From Clostridium kluyveri DSM 555 (GTDB lineage: Bacteria; Bacillota; Clostridia; Clostridiales; Clostridiaceae), in assembly GCF_000016505.1 (NCBI RefSeq), contig NC_009706.1, forward strand, positions 3,224,001-3,288,000: a stretch of DNA of 64,000 bases. The letters are read 5' to 3'. Of the stretch, positions 8,939 to 17,799 are shown in pieces. Position 1 is the first letter of the stretch, and each line of letters begins with the position of its first letter. The notes below the pieces were generated by a model. The model was not told the DNA's origin and did not search any database. It worked only from the letters and a program-made list of their open reading frames with translations. The position numbers and the translations under genes were made by a program.

Positions 8939-10255
8939 CTATAGCTTATGTATTTTATTCCTGTTGTTTTTTACATCTTTAGTGGCATTTCTTGTATCAT
9001 AAACTATTTTAGCTCTCTCTGCTATACCTTCATAATCATAACAGCTGTGATCTGTGGTTATAATTACTATATCTGATCCATCTATTACTTCTTCCCAATC
9101 TACTGTATGGTATAACTTGCCTTTGTGTTTAAACTCAGAAATATAAGGATCATTTATGATAACCTCTGCTCCATTTTTCTCCAGATGATCTATTACTTTA
9201 AGGGACGGTGATTCTCTTAAATCGTCTATATCCTTTTTATAGGACATTCCCATAATAAGTACCTTTGCACCATTCATTGCTTTCTTATGGTCATTTAAAA
9301 GCTTCATGGCATTATCCACAACAAATTCCGGCATTAGGTCATTTATCTCCCCAGAGGTTTCTATCAACTTGGTATGATAATCATATTCTTTAGCTTTCCA
9401 GGATAAATATGATGGATCAAGAGGTATACAATGCCCTCCAAGACCTGGCCCCGGATAAAACGGCATAAATCCATAGGGTTTAGTTTTAGCTGCATCTATA
9501 ACTTCCCATACATCTATGCCCATTCTCTTACATAGTATTGCCATTTCATTGGCAAGACCTATATTGATATTCCTAAATACATTTTCAAGTATCTTCTCCA
9601 TTTCTGCTACAGCTGGCGAAGATACAGTATATATTTCACTTTCCAATATATTTCTATATAAAGTTGCTGCCACTTCCGTGCACTCTTTAGTACATCCTCC
9701 TACCACCTTTGGAGTATTCTTAGTCTTAAATTTCTTATTGCCGGGATCTACTCTTTCCGGTGAAAAAGCTAGAAAAAAATCCTCTCCACATTTTAATCCA
9801 CCTTCTTCAAGTATGGGTTTTAACACTTCTTCTGTAGTACCGGGATAGGTGGTACTCTCAAGAACTACAAGCATTCCCCTATGCAAATACCTTGCAATGC
9901 TTTTTCCAGAATTCACTACATAAGATATATCTGGCTGTTTATATTTATCCAAAGGGGTTGGAACACACACAGAGACCACATCCACATCTTCTACAAAACT
10001 AAAATCTGTAGTGGCTTTAAGAGAACCTGACTCAACCAATTTTTCAAGATCTGAATCTACTATATCTCCAATATAATTGTGTCCTTCATTTACAAGCTTT
10101 ACTTTCTTACTCTGAACATCAAAGCCAATAACTTTATATCCAGCTTTGGCCTTCTCCACCGCCAGTGGAAGCCCTACATAACCTAACCCCACTACCCCTA
10201 ATTTAGCTTTTTTATCTTCTATCTTTTTTACCAGTTCTTTTTTTAACCGTGACAT
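8939..10255 (-). CDS. Nucleotide sugar dehydrogenase (UDP-GlcNAc/UDP-ManNAc 6-dehydrogenase, WbpA/WecC type)
   Basis: A 438-residue UDP-sugar 6-dehydrogenase that oxidises C6 of the sugar to a uronic acid with two NAD. The N-terminal Rossmann motif is GVVGLGYVGLPLA. The middle has ESTTYPGTT and SPERVDPG. The catalytic cysteine lies in PGPGLGGHCIPLDPSYL, and the C-terminal domain has MGMSYKKDIDDLRESPSL. The PGPGLGGHCIPxDP form is that of WbpA/WecC rather than of UDP-glucose dehydrogenases. With the three downstream genes it would begin synthesis of a ManNAc-type uronic acid. Confidence 0.9.
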   Translation of the reverse strand: MSRLKKELVKKIEDKKAKLGVVGLGYVGLPLAVEKAKAGYKVIGFDVQSKKVKLVNEGHNYIGDIVDSDLEKLVESGSLKATTDFSFVEDVDVVSVCVPTPLDKYKQPDISYVVNSGKSIARYLHRGMLVVLESTTYPGTTEEVLKPILEEGGLKCGEDFFLAFSPERVDPGNKKFKTKNTPKVVGGCTKECTEVAATLYRNILESEIYTVSSPAVAEMEKILENVFRNINIGLANEMAILCKRMGIDVWEVIDAAKTKPYGFMPFYPGPGLGGHCIPLDPSYLSWKAKEYDYHTKLIETSGEINDLMPEFVVDNAMKLLNDHKKAMNGAKVLIMGMSYKKDIDDLRESPSLKVIDHLEKNGAEVIINDPYISEFKHKGKLYHTVDWEEVIDGSDIVIITTDHSCYDYEGIAERAKIVYDTRNATKDVKNNRNKIHKL

Positions 10256-10296
10256 TACCCTAACCTCCTCATTTAAGCTAGTTCATGAATCTTTTC

Positions 10297-11490
10297 TTAC
10301 TTTTGTTTTTCTTTCACAATAAAGTCCAGTATATTTTGTTCTATTTTTTTACCGCATTCCTCTGGAGTTATTTTACCTGCAGTTAGCTCCATCATTATCT
10401 TATTGGCATCCTGAAGTGCCTGAATTTCAGATACATTAGGCAGTACTTCCCCATATTGTGACTGCTCTATAAAGGTTTTTAACTTTTCACTATCTTTAAC
10501 TTCTTTTATATTATAATCTATTTTAAAAGGAGGAATTCTGCCTGTTATATCAAATAATTTTCCCTTGGAATTATTAATAAGATAGTTTACAAGCTCCCAA
10601 TCTTTTTCTTTATAGTTTGACTTTGAACTTACATAGACCACCTGTGATGTAATAAAAGACATCATCTGTTTTCCATTATATTTTGGAAAGGCTGCCACCC
10701 CATAGTTCAGTCCTGATTTATTTAACTCTTCCAAATCCCAGGAACCACTTATATAAAAGCTGGTCTCTCCATTTTTGAAACTATTTCTGGCAGTTATGCT
10801 TTCTATATTTTCAGGCATTAATTTATATTTTCGAACCATATCTCTAATCATGGTATATCCCTTAATTGCCCCTTCATTATTTAGTCCTATATCTTTTACA
10901 TTGTAACTTCCATTTTGTTTTTTAAATATGTATGCCCCATTGGCCTGTAATATAGGAAAGCTTAAATAAAAGTTATTTATATCATATTGGAATCCCAGTT
11001 TCTCCCCTTGGGAAATCAATTCCTCTAAAGTTTCAGGCACCTTCTTAACCTTGTTTTTATTATAATAAAGTCCATAGGTTTCTATAGATATAGGTATTCC
11101 ATACATTTTATTTCCAAAGGTAACAGTCTCAAGGGAGGAAGATACATACTTGTTCTTATCTATTAAATTGTCAGGAACCTGGGCTAATAACTTTTCACTA
11201 TTTAGTTTTTCCATTCTATCATGGGATACACCGAACTCTATATCTGGCTCTATGCCACGCTTTGCCGCTTCTATATAAGCTCTGTTATCTCCTTTATCAG
11301 AATGAATTTTAACCTTATAACCAGAAGTTTCAGACCATTTGTCTGCCAAAATTCTAAGTTCTGCTATTTCAGCATCTGTGAGATGTGACCAGATAACTAT
11401 TTCTTTTTTGTCCCCCTGGGTATTGGTACATCCCCCTAGGAAAAGTATACATATTAATAAAGTACAGAGATATTTGCAAAATCTTCTCAT
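10297..11490 (-). CDS. Extracellular solute-binding lipoprotein (ABC sugar-binding family 1), no permease nearby
   Basis: About 397 residues from the preferred start. A lipoprotein signal lies at the N-terminus: basic MRRF, a hydrophobic stretch, then LFLGGC with the lipobox cysteine. The mature part reads EIVIWSHLTDAEIAEL, typical of family 1 sugar-binding proteins, with FYISGSWDLEELNKSGLNYG near residue 250. The frame is open to GTG at 11535, which overlaps the upstream MurJ-like gene, but ATG at 11490 has AAAGGAG about 10 bases upstream and puts the signal peptide at the N-terminus. No ABC permease or ATPase is in the window, so its partner is unknown. It lies inside the polysaccharide operon. 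Confidence 0.87.
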   Translation of the reverse strand: MRRFCKYLCTLLICILFLGGCTNTQGDKKEIVIWSHLTDAEIAELRILADKWSETSGYKVKIHSDKGDNRAYIEAAKRGIEPDIEFGVSHDRMEKLNSEKLLAQVPDNLIDKNKYVSSSLETVTFGNKMYGIPISIETYGLYYNKNKVKKVPETLEELISQGEKLGFQYDINNFYLSFPILQANGAYIFKKQNGSYNVKDIGLNNEGAIKGYTMIRDMVRKYKLMPENIESITARNSFKNGETSFYISGSWDLEELNKSGLNYGVAAFPKYNGKQMMSFITSQVVYVSSKSNYKEKDWELVNYLINNSKGKLFDITGRIPPFKIDYNIKEVKDSEKLKTFIEQSQYGEVLPNVSEIQALQDANKIMMELTAGKITPEECGKKIEQNILDFIVKEKQK

Positions 11491-11527
11491 AGGAACTTTC
11501 TTCTCCTTTTCACTTACATTTTGTATG

Positions 11528-13081
11528 TTAAACACATTTTGTTCTTTTAAATTTTCTCTTAATTAAGTCTATTATAGTGTTAAGTTCATTTACCTTTAAA
11601 AGCAGCAGCATCGCTGCATATACTAAAACACCAACTACAATTGAAATCAATATTATTATCATTTGACCTTTAAATCCTATCAAAAGTTGTGTTAAATAAT
11701 CATTTATAAAAAATATAACTACACCCATGGTTAATCCTGAAGTCAATATTTTAATTCCACATTTAAGCATATTAACACCATTAATATTTCCAATTTTCTT
11801 TCTTAAATCCTTCACAAGAAGTACACAGCTTACAAGAGCAGAAATTGTAGTGGCTAATGTGAGTCCCCCTATTCCCATCTTTTTAACCAGTACTATACTC
11901 ATGATTATATTTACCCCTACACCTATAGCTCCATTTATCATAGGAGTAGTAGTATCCTGAATAGCGTAAAAAGATCTATTAAATATATCTCTTATGCCCC
12001 AAAATACCAAACCGGATATTAGAAAAAAAAGGGCTTCTGCAGTCATGTTAACTGCCTTTTCATCAAAAGCACCGTGCATAAAAAGTACGCTTATTATAGG
12101 AATTCTAAGTATCAAAAGCCCTATTATGGCTGGAATCACTATAATATTGATATTATTTACTGCACTACTTACATGCTCTTTAAATTCATCATATTTTTTC
12201 AGATTTCCACTTCTAGATAGAGAAGGAAATATTACTGTAACTATGGCAGATGCAAAAGTAAAATACACAAGCATATTCAATTTATTGGCATAATCCAGGG
12301 CTACTATACTTCCCACTGCAAGACCGGAAGCCATTCTCTTTTGAACTACTTCATTTACCTGATTAACTCCCGTTCCTATAATGACCGGTGCAATAAGCAT
12401 AAGCATTTTTTTTATCTTTGTATCTTTAAAATCTATTTTAAAACTATATTTATATTTATTTCTTATAAGCCAGGGAATTTGTATTACTATCTGAAGTCCA
12501 TTTCCAAGCATTGTAGCTGCAGTAAGTCCTACAATTCCATGGTGATTTCCAATTAATATGTAAGTTATTATAGGTATATTCATCACTATGCCAACCAGTG
12601 CCGGTGCCACAAAATCATCTAGTGTTTGAAGCACTGCAGTATAGCCGCTGTTTAAACTCAAAAACAATATATTTATCATACTTATTTTTGTTAAGAATAT
12701 AACTAAAGAATATCTTTCTCCTGTAAAGCCCGGTGCAATAACAGCTACTATTTCTTTGGTAAATATCCACCCCAGCACACATAGAACAATTGAGATCAGC
12801 ATGAGAATATTCATTATTGAATTAGCAAATTTGAACATTCCCTCCTTGCCCTCTCTATTATAACTTTCACTAAGTAGAGGAATAAAAGTAGTAGTAATGG
12901 CAAGCCCAAATAAATTAAACAGAAGATTTGGTATTGTAAGTGACATAAAATATGCATCTGAACTATTAGATGCACCAAAGGCACTGGCAATAAGTACATC
13001 TCTCACAAACCCCATTACTCTGCTTGCCATTGAAATCACCATTACTACTCCAGCAGCTTTAACAAGTTTATCTTTTTTCAT
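11528..13081 (-). CDS. MurJ/MviN-family lipid flippase (copy 2)
   Basis: A 517-residue polytopic membrane protein from the preferred start. It has the MurJ-type N-terminus ASRVMGFVRDVLIASAFGASNSSD and about fourteen hydrophobic helices. The frame extends to 13111, but ATG at 13081 follows a near-perfect GGAGG with six bases of spacing and matches the family N-terminus, so it is preferred. It shares overall layout with the copy at 1923-3482, including the DYANKxNxL segment, showing paralogy. It is probably the flippase for a lipid-linked precursor; one of the two copies might be the peptidoglycan lipid II flippase. Confidence 0.88.
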   Translation of the reverse strand: MKKDKLVKAAGVVMVISMASRVMGFVRDVLIASAFGASNSSDAYFMSLTIPNLLFNLFGLAITTTFIPLLSESYNREGKEGMFKFANSIMNILMLISIVLCVLGWIFTKEIVAVIAPGFTGERYSLVIFLTKISMINILFLSLNSGYTAVLQTLDDFVAPALVGIVMNIPIITYILIGNHHGIVGLTAATMLGNGLQIVIQIPWLIRNKYKYSFKIDFKDTKIKKMLMLIAPVIIGTGVNQVNEVVQKRMASGLAVGSIVALDYANKLNMLVYFTFASAIVTVIFPSLSRSGNLKKYDEFKEHVSSAVNNINIIVIPAIIGLLILRIPIISVLFMHGAFDEKAVNMTAEALFFLISGLVFWGIRDIFNRSFYAIQDTTTPMINGAIGVGVNIIMSIVLVKKMGIGGLTLATTISALVSCVLLVKDLRKKIGNINGVNMLKCGIKILTSGLTMGVVIFFINDYLTQLLIGFKGQMIIILISIVVGVLVYAAMLLLLKVNELNTIIDLIKRKFKRTKCV

Positions 13082-13235
13082 GTTTTCCTCCAAATAATCT
13101 TTCAGCAACAATTTAATAGTATTTTTATATATTTAAAAACAATAGATTCTATCTTTAAGTATTTTATCACTAATTAATTTCATATACAATGAGTTAATAA
13201 TTCTAGTATTTAGCCAACAATTGATAACTCATTTT

Positions 13236-14222
13236 TCATTTATGTCCTAAAAATATTTTGCTAAGCAGCTGATTTTTATTGAAAATATACATAGACACCA
13301 TTATAGGCAAAAATCCTGCCAGTAACATTATGAGAATTACTATATTGTAATTAAAGCCCATCACTTGATAAGTTACTACTCTAACTCCTGTTTGAAAAAA
13401 CCAGGATAATAGATAAATATCATAACTATATTTTCCTATATTTTTAAATAACCTTCCTACAGAACCATTCACTATTAAATTTGACAGCATTAAAAATATA
13501 CTGCTTCCCAAAAGAGAAGTAATCAGATTATGATAAGGATACATTACCTTTGTAGGCTGGAAGGAATTTAAATTTAAGATTACAATGACTATGGAAAATG
13601 CTGCAATTATTATCTGTTTGTTCTTAATATTTGACCATGTTTTATATGTACTATGCAAGTAAATTCCAAAGAAGAAATAAAATAAATAGTGGACTATCCC
13701 ATAAACATACATAAATCCTATTTGTCTTGTAAATAGTAAATTTAATATTAAAGTTACTAAAAGAGCTATGTTTAAAGGAAGTTTTTTAAATAGTGGTGCT
13801 ACTGCAAATATAAAAAACAAAGTGTATATAAACCAAAAATATTGTATAGGAATATCTAAAGGATAAAATATTATATTCATTATTAAATCATTTAATTTTA
13901 TAGGCCTTACAGCATAGTTATTCATATACAGCTTTATAGGTACTGCAATTAAAGATACGGAAATATAGGGAATCATAAGTCTTTTAAATTTGCCATAAAC
14001 AAATCTGCCATAACTTTTTAAAGTACTTATTTCATATATCTTATAGGCAAAAAAACCTGATATAACAAAAAACAAGGGCATGTGGAATGAATATATAAGT
14101 CTATATATGTAAGCATAGAAAACACTTCCATTAAATTGTGCATCGGGAAAAGAATGTCCAAGAACCACTAAAAATATACCTATTCCCCTGGCTATATCCA
14201 TATCTTTATAATATTTTTTCAT
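13236..14222 (-). CDS. Acyltransferase 3 family membrane protein (copy 2)
   Basis: A 328-residue membrane protein with about ten hydrophobic segments. The N-terminus DMDIARGIGIFLVVLGHSF carries the conserved Asp/Arg and the His after helix 1, and SFHMPLFFVISGFF is the next family motif. This subgroup resembles the OatA/NodX-like fucose and glucan acetyltransferases. It would acetylate or otherwise acylate surface sugars. It differs clearly in sequence from copy 1 at 899-1903, so the two probably modify different sugars or positions. About 120 bp of AT-rich sequence separates it from the MurJ-like gene downstream. Confidence 0.87.
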   Translation of the reverse strand: MKKYYKDMDIARGIGIFLVVLGHSFPDAQFNGSVFYAYIYRLIYSFHMPLFFVISGFFAYKIYEISTLKSYGRFVYGKFKRLMIPYISVSLIAVPIKLYMNNYAVRPIKLNDLIMNIIFYPLDIPIQYFWFIYTLFFIFAVAPLFKKLPLNIALLVTLILNLLFTRQIGFMYVYGIVHYLFYFFFGIYLHSTYKTWSNIKNKQIIIAAFSIVIVILNLNSFQPTKVMYPYHNLITSLLGSSIFLMLSNLIVNGSVGRLFKNIGKYSYDIYLLSWFFQTGVRVVTYQVMGFNYNIVILIMLLAGFLPIMVSMYIFNKNQLLSKIFLGHK

Positions 14223-14243
14223 AATAAATTACCACCCTCTATT

Positions 14244-14270
14244 ACAATTCACAATTCACGGTTCACAATC
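14244..14270. repeat. Short TTCACAATT-type intergenic repeat
   Basis: CAATTCACAATTCACGGTTCACAATC-like sequence between the acyltransferase and polymerase genes. It matches the pattern at 31968-32006 and, inverted, at 16651-16686. Confidence 0.5.
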
Positions 14271-14279
14271 GAAGAGCAA

Positions 14280-15569
14280 TTATATTTTTTCGGGCATCAG
14301 GTATGCCAGAAGTAATCCAAGTCCCAGTCCATTGGTAAGCAGAGTAGTCAATATAGGTCCATTAAATAATGCCATTACACCTCCAAAGAGCAGTGCAGAT
14401 ACTAAAAATATATTTTTATTTTCTACAGACTTTATGACTATCATTATAAAATACAAAAGTACGGCAAATAGAATTACTCCTATAATACCAAAATTCATAT
14501 ATGCATCTCCATACCAGGTTACATTTAATCTCATATCAGATCTTCCATAATATACTGTTCCCATATAAAAATTAGGATCCATATTGTATATATTTTTGAA
14601 GAAGTGTCCAAATATACTGTGCGATAATAACATCTTAGGATACATCCAGAAAAAATCATAATACTCCAGGGCTATTAATGGAGGAAATAAAAATATTCTT
14701 ATAATTATGAGAAGATATATGGATAATTTTTTAAAATAAAATGCAACAAGACCTACTACTATAGATAAAAGCATCATTTTTTCTATAAAGCTTCTCTTTA
14801 TTCCTCCTTTTAAAATCACAGCAAAAAATGGAGCCAAAAGTAAAACAGCAAACTGACTCTTATAGGCTGCATATCCATATAGAACCAATTGAAGTATAAA
14901 TGGTATAAATATAAGCTTATATTTTTTCTTATATATTAAAAATGTAAGTATAAAAGGATTTATTACATTGCCAAGCCATTGTATAAAATAATCGTCAAAT
15001 CTTCCTGCTGTGTCTCTATAATTTAATCTTACACCATATACATCTTTAAAAGCTTCTATTATGTTAGTAGGAAGCCCTAAGGTATACACCAGATATGAAT
15101 ATCCAATTACCATGAAAGCTATGATACCTATCCAGAATACTTTAGGGGTGATTTTAATTTGTGGAATTTTAAAATCCGGTTTACTTACGAGTAATATACC
15201 TATTACAGCAATAAAGGTTATTAGATATATATATATTTCTGAATTTTTACTCTCTGCCAGTCCACTCATAATATATACTATTAAAAGAGGTATTATATTT
15301 AAAGTTAAAAATAAAAACCAGTATAGACTTGACAGTTTATCAATTTTTGAAGGTACTAAAAATATTAAGGTGTAAACTATAATTACAAATAAAGGTGCCA
15401 TAACAAATACTCTTTTTAAAATACCTGCATTTATTATGAAATTAAAGGATTTATAATATGTAATGGATCCAATGTATCCTATTGTTAATCCGGCTATCAT
15501 AACTATGTATAAAATGAATGAGGTTATCTTACTGTTTTCATTTCCTCTATTACAGATTTTATGTATCAT
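14280..15569 (-). CDS. Oligosaccharide repeat-unit polymerase-like membrane protein
   Basis: A 429-residue, very hydrophobic protein with about twelve predicted helices and no soluble domain. A loop at about residues 320-350 (FFKNIYNMDPNFYMG, then LNVTWYGDAYMNFGIIG) resembles the G-D-x-Y-x-N/GxxG region of oligosaccharide-repeat-unit polymerases (O-antigen polymerase type). Position between a GT2 gene and an acyltransferase gene supports a Wzy role. The ATG is preceded by AAGGAAGG at good spacing. Such proteins are poorly conserved, so the exact function is inferred mainly from topology and context. Confidence 0.75.
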   Translation of the reverse strand: MIHKICNRGNENSKITSFILYIVMIAGLTIGYIGSITYYKSFNFIINAGILKRVFVMAPLFVIIVYTLIFLVPSKIDKLSSLYWFLFLTLNIIPLLIVYIMSGLAESKNSEIYIYLITFIAVIGILLVSKPDFKIPQIKITPKVFWIGIIAFMVIGYSYLVYTLGLPTNIIEAFKDVYGVRLNYRDTAGRFDDYFIQWLGNVINPFILTFLIYKKKYKLIFIPFILQLVLYGYAAYKSQFAVLLLAPFFAVILKGGIKRSFIEKMMLLSIVVGLVAFYFKKLSIYLLIIIRIFLFPPLIALEYYDFFWMYPKMLLSHSIFGHFFKNIYNMDPNFYMGTVYYGRSDMRLNVTWYGDAYMNFGIIGVILFAVLLYFIMIVIKSVENKNIFLVSALLFGGVMALFNGPILTTLLTNGLGLGLLLAYLMPEKI

Positions 15570-15605
15570 TTTGGAATATCCTTCCTTTCACTGGTTATTT
15601 GTTTT

Positions 15606-16601
15606 CTAATATGCTTTTTTTAAGCCAGTAAAAAAGCCAACTACAGTCCCTAAGCCATACATAATGTGAAGTAAAAAAAATAGTATAAACATTAAAGGTA
15701 TATATTCCACCCCGTTTTTTACACCTATTTTTATACATTCTACCATATCTACAATAAAATAGCTTCCTAAAGCCGCAATCTCTATTATTTTACTTGCCAA
15801 AAAAAGTTTATAGCTTAATCCAAATATTATTATAGTGAGAAAAAATATTAAGGGTACAAGATGTCTCATTCTCACTATATCTCTGTTATTAATAAGGGAT
15901 TCACCTATTGCCCTGCCATTGCCATAATTTTGAGATAATATCTTCTTTATACTGCTTCTAGGTTTATAGTAGGCTATTATATTTTTATTTTGATATATTT
16001 TATATCCTCTTTTTAATATTCTATTGTTTAAATCGTTATCTTCACTTCTTGTAAAATTTTCATTATAAAAACCAATTTCATCAAATATCCACCTGTAGAA
16101 AGCTCCATTCCAAACTGTATCTACAAAGCCATCATAATCCTTCTGTCTAAATTTGGCTACACCTATCCCAAATTTGCTTTCATGAAGAAAAACAATACAG
16201 TTTTCCACATAGGATTTTGAAGTAAGCAAATAAGTAGGTCCTCCCACATTTACCACACTATCCTCTTTAAATTTATTTAATGTATTTACACATTCCCTTA
16301 CATAATTTTTATCATATAATGCATGGGCATCGACTCTAACCACTATATCTCCTTTTGACATTTTTATTCCCTTGTTTAAAGCCGCAGATTGAATTTTCTT
16401 TTCATTATCTATTAAAGCTATTTTTTCATTTTCAAAACTTTTCAATATATCTCTTGTAGAGTCCGTGGACATACCATCTATTACTAATATTTCAATAATA
16501 TTTTCATAAGTTTGATCAATTATAGATTTTAAACATTTCTCTATATAAAGTTCTTCATTATACACAGGAATTATTATTGAAACCGTATGTTCTTTATACA
16601 T
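15606..16601 (-). CDS. GT2-family glycosyltransferase with C-terminal membrane segments
   Basis: A 331-residue GT-A enzyme. The N-terminus SIIIPVYNEELYIEKCLKS is the classic GT2 start, followed by ILVIDGMSTDSTRD and the metal-binding VRVDAHALYD (DxD-like). The ED pair lies in TRSEDNDLNNRI. Two or three hydrophobic helices close the protein (about residues 250-325), placing it at the membrane. It resembles succinoglycan/EPS transferases that use NDP sugars. AAAGGAG precedes the ATG at 16601. It lies between the GT4 gene and the polymerase-like gene on the same strand. Confidence 0.9.
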   Translation of the reverse strand: MYKEHTVSIIIPVYNEELYIEKCLKSIIDQTYENIIEILVIDGMSTDSTRDILKSFENEKIALIDNEKKIQSAALNKGIKMSKGDIVVRVDAHALYDKNYVRECVNTLNKFKEDSVVNVGGPTYLLTSKSYVENCIVFLHESKFGIGVAKFRQKDYDGFVDTVWNGAFYRWIFDEIGFYNENFTRSEDNDLNNRILKRGYKIYQNKNIIAYYKPRSSIKKILSQNYGNGRAIGESLINNRDIVRMRHLVPLIFFLTIIIFGLSYKLFLASKIIEIAALGSYFIVDMVECIKIGVKNGVEYIPLMFILFFLLHIMYGLGTVVGFFTGLKKAY

Positions 16602-16650
16602 ATGAATCTCCTTTAATCAATTTTCTGTTTCAAAGCCGAAAATAATCACT

Positions 16651-16686
16651 GCAATTGTGCACTGTGAATCATGAATTGCAAATTGT
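16651..16686 (-). repeat. Short intergenic repeat overlapping a gene end
   Basis: On the minus strand it reads ACAATTTGCAATTCATGATT then CACAGTGCACAATTGC, a member of the same family as 14244-14270 and 31968-32006. It provides the last five codons and TGA stop of the GT4 gene at 16669-17799. Confidence 0.55.
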
Positions 16687-17799
16687 ATATATAGCATTTA
16701 ATTTTGATTCATTGCTTTCCCAGAAATAATTATTTTTTGCCTTTCTCATATTTTCTATTATACTATTTTTTTCCGCCGGATCTTTTAGAAGTTTCTCTAT
16801 AATATGTTCTATTTCTTCTTTAAGATTTTTTCCTTCTATTCCATAGCCAAAATTATTTTTCCAAACCTCATGCCCAAACTCCGTAACTTTATTGGCAATA
16901 ATAGGTGTCTCTGTTATTATGCTTTCATAAAACTTATTGGGCATTGATATGGTAGCCGTATCTCCTGGATAAAAGGCATAAGTTATATCTATATTTTTAT
17001 ACAGTTCTTCAAGTTCACTTATATTGTAAGCACCTTTTATTTCTACATTTGAAAATTTTTTAGAATACCCTGCAAGTTGTTCTGCATATATCCCCCACCC
17101 GCAAATTATCACCTTTACAGCTTTATCATATTTCTGAGCCGCATCAATTAGTGCCTTTATCTCATCATAATATCTAACAGAACCTATAAATCCAATCCTA
17201 AGTAGATTATCTGAAGTTTTTTCTATATGATTAAATAAACTTTTATAAGGTGCATTATTTACTATGTAAATATTTTTACTTATCTTTTTATAAGCTTCCT
17301 TCATCTTAGGAGTAACTACTATATGGGTATCCGCCTTTTTTACCATGTGTCTTTCCAGTAAAATAATAAAATGGTATATAATTTTATTTAGAAGTCCCTT
17401 TCTGTTGTAAAAATACATGTAAAACAAATCATGTTCATCATATGTAAGCTTTAATTTAAGCCTTTTATTTATATTATAGCCTATAAAAAGTCCGTCAAAA
17501 TCATGACAGTGCAGCGCCTGAAAATCTTTATCTTTTAAATACTTGTATACATCCTCTTTGAAATTTAAAAATTTAAAAATTTGCTTATATCCTGTACCAT
17601 ATTCTGCATTTCCAAAAAATCTTACTATATGTATTCCATCTAAATCCTCTTCCGGTTTATCTATGTAAGTTCCCTCTCTATCCCAGCATAAAATAGTTAT
17701 TTTGTGGCCAAGTTTTCTCAGTGACTTTGCCTCTTTATATACTCTAGGATCCGGATCAAATCCATTGGTCAATATCATTGCAATATTCACTTTCTTCAC
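16669..17799 (-). CDS. GT4-family glycosyltransferase
   Basis: A 376-residue GT-B enzyme. The N-terminal part has ILTNGFDPDPRVYKEAKSL, a common start for this group, and LHCHDFDGLFIGY. The C-terminal domain has LRIGFIGSVRYYDEIKALI and the nucleotide-binding region around YPGDTATISMPNKFYES. The start is GTG at 17799, overlapping the upstream stop by four bases, or GTG at 17790, which has better spacing from the GAGG sequence. The last residues (TICNS) and the stop codon come from a short interspersed repeat at 16651-16686, so the original C-terminus may have been altered. Confidence 0.88.
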   Translation of the reverse strand: MKKVNIAMILTNGFDPDPRVYKEAKSLRKLGHKITILCWDREGTYIDKPEEDLDGIHIVRFFGNAEYGTGYKQIFKFLNFKEDVYKYLKDKDFQALHCHDFDGLFIGYNINKRLKLKLTYDEHDLFYMYFYNRKGLLNKIIYHFIILLERHMVKKADTHIVVTPKMKEAYKKISKNIYIVNNAPYKSLFNHIEKTSDNLLRIGFIGSVRYYDEIKALIDAAQKYDKAVKVIICGWGIYAEQLAGYSKKFSNVEIKGAYNISELEELYKNIDITYAFYPGDTATISMPNKFYESIITETPIIANKVTEFGHEVWKNNFGYGIEGKNLKEEIEHIIEKLLKDPAEKNSIIENMRKAKNNYFWESNESKLNAIYTICNS

